Assembly (NCBI GenBank): GCA_029215795.1
Contig: JARDYH010000003.1
Location: forward strand, 173,922,382 to 173,986,381
Reading direction: 5' to 3'
DNA: 64,000 nt
DNA from: Anniella stebbinsi
Lineage: Eukaryota > Chordata > Lepidosauria > Squamata > Anniellidae
The notes beneath the pieces were generated by a model. That model did not search any database. It saw only the letters and a program-made list of their open reading frames with translations, and was not told where the DNA came from. The translations under genes were made by a program, and so were the position numbers. Of this stretch, positions 11,871 to 21,339 are shown one piece after another (the first letter of the stretch is position 1; every line of letters begins with the position of its first letter).

Positions 11871-12057
11871 ACACAAATGTTTATTCTGATATATTGATGT
11901 TCTCCTCCTCTTCAGAAATGGGTTCTGGTTTAAGCAGGTATCAGGCTTCATTGTGATGTGAAGTGATGAAGAAGAATATTGCATTGGTAATTTTTTTGCA
12001 TAATTTCTCCTCCCACCTTTTGACATGTAAACTTGTGTCCTGAACATGTTTACATTG

Positions 12058-12272
12058 ACCCTGTTCAGATGACACGCTAAGCCACGGTTGTTAAGCATTT
12101 TGAGCTAAACATTGTGGTTTGGCGTGTCATGTGAACCATAACTTTGTGTGTCATGTGAATCATTCCTAACCATGGTGACTACATAACCATGGTTTAAACA
12201 CGCTCATTAACCATTTGCTGCAAAAGGTTAGCAGCCGAACCATGGCTTAGCGTATTGTCTGAATAGGCCCGA
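12058..12272. mobile_element. MITE, accctgttcaga family
   Basis: The left end ctgttcagatgacacgctaag mirrors the right end cttagcgtattgtctgaatagg. A second copy with the same internal order (gctaaacat, gcgtgtcatgtgaacca, gcagcc) lies at 26184-26372. Confidence 0.75.
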
Positions 12273-12499
12273 TGTTTCATTCCCTGGTCTTAATCTTCAA
12301 GGAAGTTATAGAGTTGCAGGTAAATGGAATGCAGGCAAGTCAAATGAAAGGCTTTGCTTTGCTCAGCCACTTATAAACATTAGTAAAGGTTTTTTATTAT
12401 TATTTTGTTCTGCATAATTTTGCTTCTAGTTATGCAAAGTGACTCTTAAAATCATGCTAGACTTTTCAGCCTATGTACGCCACATTAAACACTAGAACA

Positions 12500-12580
12500 G
12501 GCTTACATAACCTGGCGCCCTCCAGCTGTGTAGGACCCCAACTCCCCAGCCAGGGATGATGGGAGTTGTAGTCCAGTTGC
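12500..12580. repeat. Short palindromic MITE copy
   Basis: Contains ctggcgccctccagctgt and gatgggagttgtagtcca, the two halves of the family described at 9361. Confidence 0.6.
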
Positions 12581-13020
12581 AGTATACATACTACAGTTTC
12601 CTCGTGAAGAACTGCCTGAAACAGCAATTTGGCTTTTTGTTTGCTTTTGTTTGTCTCTTTATACTTTAAATAAACCGTCTTCAACATTATTATATGGATT
12701 GGTTTTATTTATTAATTATATTTTTAAATCAGCCCAATAACCAATGTTCTGTGCTGCAAAAATTCATCAGAGTTTCTGTCTGTGCTTCAGTATTCTGAAG
12801 CCTCCCTTTTCCTCAAAATGGCCCCTTGTGCCCCACAAAACATGGTCCAGTAGCTGAGGAAGGTGACCTCCAGTATGTGGAGGCAGTCTGGGAGAGCCCT
12901 CTTGTGTACGTACATGGAAATACTGGGTTGCATGCACAGGGTTTTAAGACTGATGATTAAAAGGAAGTCAAGTCTCAAAAAGTAACTAAATTCTACAGTT
13001 AGCTATAAGAAAAGCTTTCC

Positions 13021-13092
13021 CCCAACCCGGTGAGAAATTATGGGGAGATGTAGTACAACAAATCTGGTGGATGCCAGGCTGGGAAAGGAAGC
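13021..13092. repeat. Short palindromic MITE copy, degraded
   Basis: Contains aacccggtgagaa and gatgccaggctgggaaagg, recognisable as the same family as 9361. Confidence 0.45.
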
Positions 13093-13506
13093 ATAAGAAG
13101 ATACACAGATGTGCATTGATTTTGCATTTCCTTATGGCAGAATTTGAGGCTCAGCATCTTCTGGTGTGAGCCTTTATGAATGAGAAGTCAGAGGAGATAT
13201 GTGGAACTTGACAGAGTTCATATTTGAAGCTTGTTTTGTGACTGAGATCATTTTAAGCATTACATGAATAGTGTTTTTATACTTGCAAGGAGTATGTGTT
13301 CAAGATTTATTATCAACACTAAATGATGGACATGGGGTGAAAAATTATTCTCAACTTTGTTTTTCTGCAGAAAGGTTTCCACGTTTCGGAATGCAGTGTT
13401 TCATTAAAAAAATTACTTGGTAACATAACTAGTCAAATTGAGCAACTGGAATAAATGCTAGTCAAGCTGTAATTATTGGGCAATATCCAGCAGGGCACTT
13501 ATAATA

Positions 13507-13556
13507 TTTAATAATAATAATAATAATATAATAATAATAATAATAATAATATTTAT
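13507..13556. repeat. (TAA)n microsatellite, tail of minus-strand L2
   Basis: An ATA/TAA run directly abutting the L2 3' end signature at 13557-13600. On the minus strand it is the ATT-rich tail expected after this L2 family. Confidence 0.9.
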
Positions 13557-13690
13557 TTATTTGTAACCCGCCTCTCCCTCCGGATCGAGGCGGGGAACAG
13601 CAGCAATATAAACATAAAAATCACAACAGTTAAATTTTTAAAAAGCAAGAGAACAATACAACATACATAACCAAAAGCAAGTACATCCTG
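13557..13690 (-). mobile_element. L2 3' tail, colinear with the PAGR1 retrocopy
   Basis: The plus strand reads aacccgcctctccctccgga then tcgaggcggggaac, the reverse complement of the ccccgcctcgatccagaggg signature that ends the L2 copies at 47117 and 49419. It has the same orientation as the PAGR1 frame and lies about 100-200 bp beyond its stop codon, with no poly(A) between. Confidence 0.85.
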
Positions 13691-13802
13691 CAGCCAGTGC
13701 AGGACCTGAGCCAAAGTCAAGCGTCCACTTGTTTGTGACTGCATCACTTGTGGTTCCGTTTGGCCAGGGGGCAGGCGGGGATTGAAAGGATGAGCCCTGA
13801 GG

Positions 13803-14465
13803 TCAGTATTTACGCTGCTGCCGCAGGAAGAGACCCGGCGGCCGTTTTGGAGTGGGAACATCATCCGAGTCCAGGTCAAAGAGGTCCCGTCCCGTCTTCA
13901 TGATCTGCTCCTCTAAGACTTTGTGACGCTTCATGTCCGACAGCACTTTGTCCAGGCGGGCCTCCCTCTTCTGGCTCTTAGCCAAGGTGCCAGGGGTTCT
14001 TCGGCGATCGATCAAGGAGCTCTTGGGCGAGGCAGGCTCATCATCAAAGTCGAACTCCGTTGGCACATGAGGCTTCTCTTCCTCCTCTTCTTCCTGGTTC
14101 TCCGTCTGCCCGTCAGATTTGTCTTCGTCGTCGCTGTCAGGTTCTGGGGTGGGGTTGCGCCGGGGAAGGATTTCGGCCTGGATCTCCAGGGTCCCCTCTG
14201 CAGCAATGAGCTCGTAAAGCCGCCGGATCTCATCGGGCGGAGGCATCCAGCTGTCTGGGGAGTCCAGTTCCTCGTCGCTGCAGGGCACGCACCAATCCTC
14301 CTCAGCGGATTCATCACCCTTCCCTGACTGCTCCTCCTCCCCCTCCGGGGCCTCATCTTGTTCCTTGGTGGTGGCAGCAAGCTCGTTGGCAGGCCCATCT
14401 TCCACCGCCAAGGACTGCATCCCTGAGGTCACTTCCCCTTCCTCCACAGCGGTGGCCTCCTCCAT
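13803..14465 (-). CDS. PAGR1: Intronless PAGR1 (PA1) copy, intact 220-codon frame; probable retrogene
   Basis: PAGR1 is a small acidic nuclear protein that binds PTIP (PAXIP1) in the KMT2C/KMT2D histone H3K4 methyltransferase complex. The frame has all family blocks in order: [16 protein letters not shown] (residues ~8-23), [11 protein letters not shown] (~55), [20 protein letters not shown] (~73-92), [13 protein letters not shown] (~96), a glutamate run then [14 protein letters not shown] (~131), [10 protein letters not shown] (~150), [17 protein letters not shown] (~165) and a C-terminal RQQRKY. No stop or frameshift breaks it. The human protein is, from memory, about 254 residues with a longer N-terminus. 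The start was chosen as the ATG at 14465, immediately after which (5' side) the sequence turns into SINE-like DNA. The known gene has introns and lies elsewhere, so a single-exon copy inside a LIN28B intron, antisense to it, implies retroposition. Its GC-rich base use stands out from the AT-rich surroundings. Whether it is expressed is unknown; no promoter was recognised. Confidence 0.93.
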   Translation of the reverse strand: MEEATAVEEGEVTSGMQSLAVEDGPANELAATTKEQDEAPEGEEEQSGKGDESAEEDWCVPCSDEELDSPDSWMPPPDEIRRLYELIAAEGTLEIQAEILPRRNPTPEPDSDDEDKSDGQTENQEEEEEEKPHVPTEFDFDDEPASPKSSLIDRRRTPGTLAKSQKREARLDKVLSDMKRHKVLEEQIMKTGRDLFDLDSDDVPTPKRPPGLFLRQQRKY

Positions 14466-14600
14466 GGCTCACAGTGTTGTTACAAGGATAAAATGGGGCA
14501 GCTGGAGGAGATACCATATGTTCCACCCTAAGATCTCTTATTAGGAGTTGCTAAGATCAGAAGAGAGGCCCTCCTGAAAGCCCCTTCTGCTGGAGAGATG
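14466..14600. repeat. SINE/L2-like flank at the 5' side of PAGR1
   Basis: The segment cagtgttgttacaaggataa resembles the CORE-SINE block gggttgttgtgaggataa. Beyond it, ctaagatcagaagagaggcc resembles antisense L2. The switch lies within a few bases of the PAGR1 start codon, so the 5' limit of the retrocopy is probably here. Assignment is weak because the pieces are short. Confidence 0.35.
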
Positions 14601-15709
14601 AAATTGGTATGTGGAAAGCAATTTGATTGTTGTGGCTTCCCAAATAAGGTGGTCTCAGCTCAAGCCTACGGCCGTGACGAACCTATCCGGGCATCACAGC
14701 TCGCGCGCTCTTCCTCCCATCTTTTTCTCGCCTAAAACGACTAACCATCCTGCAAAAGCCGAGTGCAGCAGGATGCCCCCACCAATTCTTCTGGAAGCAG
14801 TGGGTGCCACTGACTCTGTTGTGCAAGAGTGACCCACTGCTTACGCAATGGAGATTTAGCACTTTCTAGAGGAAAGCCCAAAATGTGCAGAAATGCGCTT
14901 TTCTGGATCAGCAGATTACCCTCATGTGAGCTCCACTGACCTGTCCTGGTCAAGGAACGAGTGTTTGAGTCCAGAAGTGCTAAATCTCCATTCTGCAATT
15001 GCTCCCACCGATCGTTTGCTGAAACGATCCACAGTGGAGTTCAATATTTTTCCAGCGACTATCCATAAGATGTTTGCCAAGGTGTGTTCACCTTAAGTAT
15101 CTTCACAGATTTTAGCGCCTTCATTTTTTAAAAAAGTAAGAGAAGTGTTTGCCATGTCTTAAAATATTTGCTAATAATATCCTCACTTCAACTACTTTTG
15201 GCTACTTTAGAAGACAACAGATATTTTTAATGGTACTTTAAATACATATGACATACTTTTTCAGTCTTGTTTAGTAAATGTCAGCCAAATAAACACACTG
15301 ACTCAGTTCTGACTACAAGCTCCTTAACTGCCTGAAATGCAAGGAACCTCTTTGGTTTTGCCAGTTTATGAGGAGCAGGCAAAAAACAATTTAAAAAATG
15401 CCAGAAGAAACCATCAACATTGGTAACAACGGAAATTATTTATGTCTTCGCTAGTCCTCCACAGTTTTTGTCCAGGCCTTCACATCTCTAAGCATGGTAA
15501 AATATGATACTATGGCAAATTCTGCTCTAAAATACCCTTATAACTTTTTCAATTTCATGTATATTTAGAATACATGGCCTGAGCCACAAGCAATGATGTC
15601 ATATTTGTGCGATATATTAATTGCGTTCCACCTAACGTAATTTCCTCAGATATAATTTCTGTAGCGGGATGGCAAAACAAGGACAGGCAACTACTTTGGA
15701 ATTGACTTT

Positions 15710-15746
<37 letters not shown>

Positions 15747-16463
15747 CAATGACAACAGAATGGCCACATTAATTTGCACATCTTAGTTACTAGTCATTAC
15801 CATATTTTACCTGGTATTTTCATTTGTATGCCAAACGATGGTCTGACGTGATCCAATTATCTATGTATTTATTCTAAAATGACTTCAAATGTGGAAATAT
15901 GAATAAATCCTTGCAAAGTGTTAATATGTGAACTTAAGCAGCAATCCTGTGCATGTCAATAGGGTTTGTGGTTTAAGGTGCACGCACCTTTTTAAAGGGA
16001 GCTTCTTCCTACTTGCCTCCAATAATTACAAAAAATTCAGCATTACACCTTCAATCTTCTGTTATGAGTTTTAATTACTTATACATTAATTCCTGCTCAG
16101 CCACTTATTTCCTGTTATGTCCAGAGACAGTTAGTCACTATTATAAGCTCCCTGTGCTCAGATACATTACAGATTTAAGAGAAATGTCATTTTATCAGGC
16201 AGTTGATAGAGGCTGGAGTATAAATTACACTGTTCTTGTGTTTCTTTTTTTAAAGATGTAGTGTACTTGTACAGGTAATTTAATTAAATTTCTGAAACAG
16301 GCGAACAGTTGCTATAAAATGATTTTTTCTGAATTATTGAACTCTGCTTTGACTACAAATATCACCCTTGATGCAGCAAGAGATAGTGGATCATATATTG
16401 TTTTCTTGTCTGGAACTTTGAATTGTTAGTTTTTTCTACATGTTTATGAAGCAAGATAGGATA
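14601..16463. other. Gene-free stretch with a short hairpin and a microsatellite
   Basis: Includes a CpG-containing patch at 14650-14730, an inverted pair aatggagatttagcac (near 14847) and gtgctaaatctccatt (near 14977), and a (TAA)n run at 15711-15742. A fragment of the gcaatcctgtgcatgtcaat repeat family is near 15940. No gene seen. Confidence 0.5.
15711..15742. repeat. (TAA)n microsatellite
   Basis: Eleven or so TAA units followed by imperfect CAA/GAC units. Confidence 0.95.
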
Positions 16464-17331
16464 TACCGTATTTCCTCGATTCTAAGACACACTTCCCCCC
16501 CCCCCCATATTTACTTCTGTAAAAATGAAGTGTGTTTTGGAGTCAATGGCATCTAAGAATTGCCGGATTTCTCGAGCGCTGGAATGGGGTTGAAGATACA
16601 CCCCCCCACCCCCACCCACAGCGCCTTCACAAAGGGGCTCTGCATGCCACCCCAAGCGACTCGGCCTTCCCCACTCGCCTCTATCACCGCCACTCTGTGC
16701 CATTGGCACCGACCTCCTTGGCCTCCAGCGCCGCCCTGGTCCTCGCCGCCAGCGCCGCTTGCAATAGCCTTCCCAGCCTGCAAATGCGGTGTTACTACAA
16801 AGTAGGCCACGATCCTGCAAGATCTCTCATGGAATTGTGGCCTACTTTGTAGTAACGCCGTGTTTCCAGGTCTGGGAGGCTGCTGCCAGCAGTGCTGGCA
16901 GCGAGGACCAGGGCGGCGATGGAGGTGAGTGGGGAAGACCGTTCCTTGCTGCCGCAGCGGCAGCTCCTCGCTGGCAGTGGCCTCCCCAGCGCTGGCACAC
17001 CGGGGTGATGCGGGCCAGGGCGGCGCTGGTGGTGCGGACCAGGGCAGCGCTGGCATCAAGGACCCGGGCAACACTGGCGGTGAGTGGGGAAGGGAGGAGG
17101 GGGACACATGCCCGGCCCGGCCCAGCAGGTCCCTGGGTAGCAGATCGAGGGGGGGAGGCATGCACAGCCCTACCGTATTTCTTTGATTCTAAGATGCATT
17201 GATCCCCCATATTACGTGTCTGAAAATGGGGTACATCTTAGAATCGACGGAACGCTTTTTTCCTGACGGTGACCCTAAAATTAAGGTGCATCTTAGAATT
17301 GATGGCATCTTAGATTCAGTGAAATACAGTA
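16464..17331. mobile_element. GC-rich foldback / MITE cluster
   Basis: Starts taccgtatttcctcgattct and ends with gaaatacagta, the mirrored end. A complete small copy of the same MITE lies at 17171-17331 (taccgtatttctttgattct to the same right end). Between them is a long inverted repeat. The centre is the pair gtgttactacaaagtaggcc (16789 on) and ggcctactttgtagtaacgc (16839 on), separated by about 25 bp; the arms continue outward through GC-rich, CpG-rich sequence (gcgaggaccagggcggcg-type words in mirror image). Long frames on both strands here are by-products of base composition, not genes. Confidence 0.75.
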
Positions 17332-18660
17332 ATATTAAAAAACAAAGGCTGAACAGACAATTATTAACTAATATAGCAATAAAAATTATGAATATTTGTA
17401 TTACATTATTTAATATTTCATGAAAACAAGTTTGGTCACTCTTTAAAATATAGCTACTGTACAGCAAATAATTCTCCGTTAAAAGCTATTTTTTCATGAT
17501 GGATTTTAAAAACAAGATTAATTTGTTCAGCATTTTTTAGAAGTAAATCTACTGACCTATATAATTTAGTAACTCCCAAGTAATTTAGTGGCTTTATGCA
17601 GACCTGGGCTAAGAGGGCTTTAATAGACTAGAATCTCTGTCAAGAGGACTTTAAATGAAGAGCAGAATCCCAGCTGTTACATGTGCATTCACAGATGTGG
17701 CCATATGCAGAAATAATTTCTCTTGTTAAGCCCATGAAAAGGCTTGTACTATAGAAGAAGCAAAAGCGGCACTCACAACATAAGTATTTTTTCTTTCAGA
17801 TTCTATACTGCATAATATTTGCAAGGTTTATTTTTATACAACAAAGAGTTGTGGGGCTTAATTTAGGACTGAAGGCTTGGCTGGCCTGGAAATCTGTACT
17901 ACTACTACAATTGCTATAACTGAGATTCTGCTTTGGTATATCTATCAGATTCCTTCCTCAAAGTGTGTGTGGTAAATTGAGCTGTGTTCCTAGGAGCCTG
18001 ATCCACAAATGTAATCATTGTGATGCAAATGGTTTGGTAGTTCATTACCCTTGCATTAGGAAGATCCTTCAGTGTTGGCCAGAAAACATTTCCATAGTTC
18101 AGCTTTGTGGATTCATAAGTTCACTTACCATGCTGCCAGCTACAGTTTATTTGCTTGTTTGAAAACAATCCTTTGCAGGAGGGCGTGCGTGGGTGTGATC
18201 TGCATTCATACAATTAATGCAGAATGGGATTGGGAAACTGGCAGATCTCGATAGTAATCTGTTCTGTAAACTCCTGATGCTCTGAAATATATTTTGGAGA
18301 TCAGAGAAAATGCCAAGGTCTGTCTGGATCCCTAGCTCATATGTTGCTTGCTTGTATGGTTGCAGGCAGACAAGGGGAGGAACTCTCCCTAGTGCAAAAA
18401 AAAAAAAGTGGCCAGATATAAAATTGAAAGAAGCTCATAACACCATTTGGTTGATTTTTCTATATAAAATAAATTTGTATTAATTTTGGCTGTGATGTTG
18501 CCAAGCGTGCTAATTTAATGGCATGCTTTTACTTCAAACTATTTTTTTAAAAGCAGGGAAAATACTGACCATAAGAAGAATTACTTTAAGCAGAATGGTT
18601 TGTTTTTTCCAGAGGTTTCAGTGCTGCACCAGCAGGTGTTTAGACCCTGACTGGAAGCCC
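17332..18660. other. Gene-free stretch
   Basis: AT-rich with a short A11 run near 18398; no recognised repeat or gene. Confidence 0.5.
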
Positions 18661-18670
18661 ACAAAAGAGA

Positions 18671-18797
18671 GGAAACTCTGAATTAAAGCTCATTATAGGA
18701 GCCTTTTCTCCCTTCCTTAGGCACATGCTAATAGGAGTGACACACGCATATCAAGAAGAGAATAGACTGCCATAATGAGCCCCAACTTGGAGTTTCC
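18671..18797. repeat. Inverted repeat / hairpin
   Basis: gaaactctgaattaaagctc followed by attatag is mirrored about 75 bp later by ataatgagcccc and cttggagtttcc. An imperfect stem; possibly an old foldback element. Confidence 0.45.
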
Positions 18798-18999
18798 TTC
18801 CTTTTGTGAATTTAAGTCAGATTCTGAAGAACCCACTGACATTGGTCACAATGCAGCAGGAACTTCTCCTGTGCAAGCCCACTGGAATTAATGGGGCTCA
18901 CAGAAGAGCAGAAAGCTTAATGGAGCTTGTGCAGGGGATGTGCCTGGTAGAATATGCAGAATAACACTTTTTAAAAAGGAAGACTCTAAGGCAACCTTC

Positions 19000-19090
19000 C
19001 CCTTCCTCCACATGTGTTGGATTACAATTCCCATCATTCTTAGCCGGTATGGCCTTGGGAGAGCACCAGGTTGGAGAAGGCTGCTTTAAG
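19000..19090. repeat. Short palindromic MITE copy
   Basis: Contains ggattacaattcccatcatt and gagcaccaggttggagaagg, as in the family at 9361. Confidence 0.65.
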
Positions 19091-19239
19091 GAATGTCTTT
19101 ATCTGTTGCTACTTTTTTCCAGTTCTGTTACACTGATGAAAGAGGGTGGTCAAATACTGGGGTGGGGTGCGGGTTACCACCACTATTTAAGTTTGAAACT
19201 ATACCATTTTTGAGTACCAACATGTTGAAGAATGTGTAG

Positions 19240-19325
19240 ACTTACAGTGCAATCATATACATGTTTACTCAGAAGTGTCCCATTGAATTCAGTGGAGCTT
19301 ACTCCCAAGTCACCATGCTTTGCAG
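19240..19325. repeat. Reptile dispersed repeat (tttactcagaagt family)
   Basis: Contains tacatgtttactcagaagtg, cccattgaattcagtggagc and ttactcccaagtcacc. Other copies: 55330-55425, 63265-63360, and fragments near 15940, 18840 and 61150. Confidence 0.7.
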
Positions 19326-19523
19326 CCTAAAAGAATCCTAGATATGCTTGTTTAACAGCCATCCTGCTAACTTAAAAATTATACACCTGAAAAACTCTTT
19401 CATTCCTTTATTTTAACTGTTATGCTGATTTGGGCTTCTTCTATTTAACTGCATATGTCTGAATGGCCTAGGTTTTCTCTAGTCAATTTGTATTTTCTTT
19501 TAAATTGATAACTCTGGAATAGG

Positions 19524-19695
19524 TAGGGTGACCCTATGTTGGAAACCAAAAAGGAGGACAACATGGTCAGCCCCCAAGGGTGCATCCCCACTAACACATC
19601 TGCCCCCAGAGGGAGTATTCAGCATCAAGGGGGTGTGCCATGGAGTTCCCAATGCATGTCTTTGGATCTAGGACTATGTTTGGTATATAATCAAA
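19524..19695. mobile_element. hAT-like MITE left end (tagggtgacc family), truncated
   Basis: Left end taggtagggtgaccctatgt and the block ggaaaccaaaaaggaggaca match the left part of the intact element at 61233-61866. No right end was seen. Confidence 0.55.
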
Positions 19696-19959
19696 AGTTA
19701 TTAATTCAAAATCTTAAATTTTCGATATAATTCCCAATCATAGGCTTTTCTTTCTCTTCCTATAGTATAGGCTCAATTCAGACATCATGAACTTAGCATT
19801 CTCAAACAGCTGGCGGGGTCAAATGAAAAGTAAATCTCAGAAAATAATTGGTGATGCTGTTTTGGTGTCATAACCCTAATAGTAATCATTCGCTTAGAGT
19901 TTATCAACCATTTCTCCCACTTTAGGCACTCAACATGTTTTATAAAGCTTGGAATCCAT

Positions 19960-20640
19960 TTATTTATTTATTATTTTATTACATTTGTATACCGCCCCAT
20001 AGCCGAAGCTCTCCGGGCAGTTCACATAAGTTTATAACAATTAAAAACAATATACAAAAAATTAAAACAACAAAAACATACAATATACTCACACATTTAA
20101 AACCACTATAATAACTTTAAAAAGCTATAAGCCTAAAAACAAAACAAACCCAGGATCATCAGATATTGCTAAATACCTGAGAGAAGAGGAAAGTCTTGAC
20201 CTGGCGCCAAAAAGATAACAGTGTTGGCACCAGGCAGGCCTTGTCGGGGAGATCATCCCACAATTGGGGGGCTACCACAGAGAAGGCCCTCTCCCTTGTT
20301 GCCGACCTCCGAGCTTCCCTCGGAGTAGGCACTCGGAGAAGGACCTTAGATGTTGATCATAGTGTACGGGTAGGTTCGTGTTGGGAGAGGCGTTCCATCA
20401 GGTATTGTGGTCCTAAGCCGTGTAAGGCTTTATAGCTTAAAACCAGCACCTTGGAAACATACAGGCAGCCAAAGCAAGCGGGCCAGAGTAGGTCTTATAT
20501 GCTCAAACTTTCTGGTCCCTGTTACCAATCTGGCCACTGCATTTTGCACAAGCTGCACTTCCGAACCATCTTCAAAGGCAGCCCCACGTAGAGTGCATTA
20601 CAGTAATCTAGCTTGGAGGTGAAATGAAAATAAGTTGTCA
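19960..20640 (-). mobile_element. L2-type LINE 3' end, antisense, with decayed C-terminal coding
   Basis: The plus strand starts with an ATTT-rich tail and taccgccccatagccgaagc then tctccgggcagttcaca, the reverse complement of the gagcttcggctatggggc signature. Read on the minus strand it encodes L2 C-terminal pieces such as LDYCNALYVGLP, SYKALHGLGPQYL and APQLWDDLPD, with stops. Plus-strand frames here are shadows. Confidence 0.85.
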
Positions 20641-21154
20641 CATAGTCATGAAACTTCACCTAAAATCCACATCCAATTAATGGCAAACACAATAAAATAG
20701 TATAATGCAAAACAATAATAGAATAGTCTAAGTCCCATTTGTTCTTCGGGTGTGGGAAGCACATTTAAATAAATTAGCAAGAGGAAAGAATTAAATGTTC
20801 CTAAAATGTGTTAATAAAGAGAGTAGTTTACTGGGCCAGCTATAGTCCATAATCCAAAACTTCACCAGTTACTCTGGTGAACTCCATATTCAATGGTATT
20901 ACTATGTGTTATTCTCATTAAATTGCATGCATTTGGAACTCCAATCTGATCAAAGTTGGGACAGTAACTTCAAGTGATAATTACTTGACTGAGTTCTATT
21001 TAGGAAATCCTACAGTAATTGTACATTGTAGGAGAACTAGAACAGGATTACATATATAATCCTGTTTTGTGTTTTGATTTTGCCAGACTTCAATATTTGG
21101 GGGGTGGGGAGGTTATAAGTCTATAGTAACTAAGAATATTTTTCCTGTTCACAG
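20641..21154. other. LIN28B: Intronic sequence up to the LIN28B acceptor
   Basis: No repeat recognised. The last bases are pyrimidine-rich (tttttcctgttcacag) and form the splice acceptor of exon 3. Confidence 0.7.
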
Positions 21155-21339
21155 AGCAAGCTTTACATGGAAGGATTTAGAAGCCTAAAAGAAGGAGAAC
21201 CAGTGGAATTTACTTTTAAGAAATCTTCCAAAGGCCTTGAATCAATACGGGTAACAGGTCCAGGTGGGATTCCCTGTTTAGGAAGTGAGAGACGACCCAA
21301 AGGAAAAACAGTACAGAAAAGAAAGCCAAAGGGAGATAG
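21155..21339 (+). CDS. LIN28B: LIN28B exon 3 (internal coding exon, partial gene)
   Basis: LIN28B is an RNA-binding protein that blocks maturation of let-7 microRNA precursors. The exon starts in phase 0 after a pyrimidine-rich acceptor ending in cacag at 21154, and ends after 185 bases at a gtaatt donor (21340), leaving two bases of an Arg codon. It translates to 61 full codons beginning SKLYMEGFRSLKEGEPVEFT and ending KRKPKGD. The first ~35 residues are the C-terminal part of the cold-shock domain (FKKSSKGLESIRVTGPGG). The rest is the basic linker (GSERRPKGKT, then KRKPKGD) that precedes the CCHC zinc knuckles in the family. I recognise it as LIN28B by the linker; differences from the mammalian sequence as I remember it are small (Tyr for Phe at residue 4, Ile for Ser at residue 39). 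Exon 2 (rest of the cold-shock domain) and exon 4 (zinc knuckles) were not found. Very sure of identity; the exon number relies on the mammalian gene model. Confidence 0.96.

Larger units (their letters stand above)
1..21154 (+). other. LIN28B: LIN28B upstream intron (intron 2), contains nested elements
   Basis: All sequence left of the LIN28B exon reads as intron. No second LIN28B coding block was found on the plus strand, and the reading frames are short or belong to transposons, apart from the antisense PAGR1 copy. The intron continues beyond the left edge. Intron number is inferred from the mammalian gene. Confidence 0.8.

Noticed and set aside
13923..14327. Long plus-strand frame (134 codons) over the PAGR1 copy
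   Set aside because: It is the antisense shadow of the conserved PAGR1 frame; its residues show no family pattern.
16482..17210. Several overlapping frames of 80-200 codons on both strands
   Set aside because: They arise from the GC-rich inverted repeat, are proline/alanine-rich on both strands and match no domain; stop codons are rare here simply because of base composition.
1..21154. Search for LIN28B exon 2 on the plus strand
   Set aside because: No block encoding the first half of the cold-shock domain with proper splice sites was seen, so no exon is claimed.
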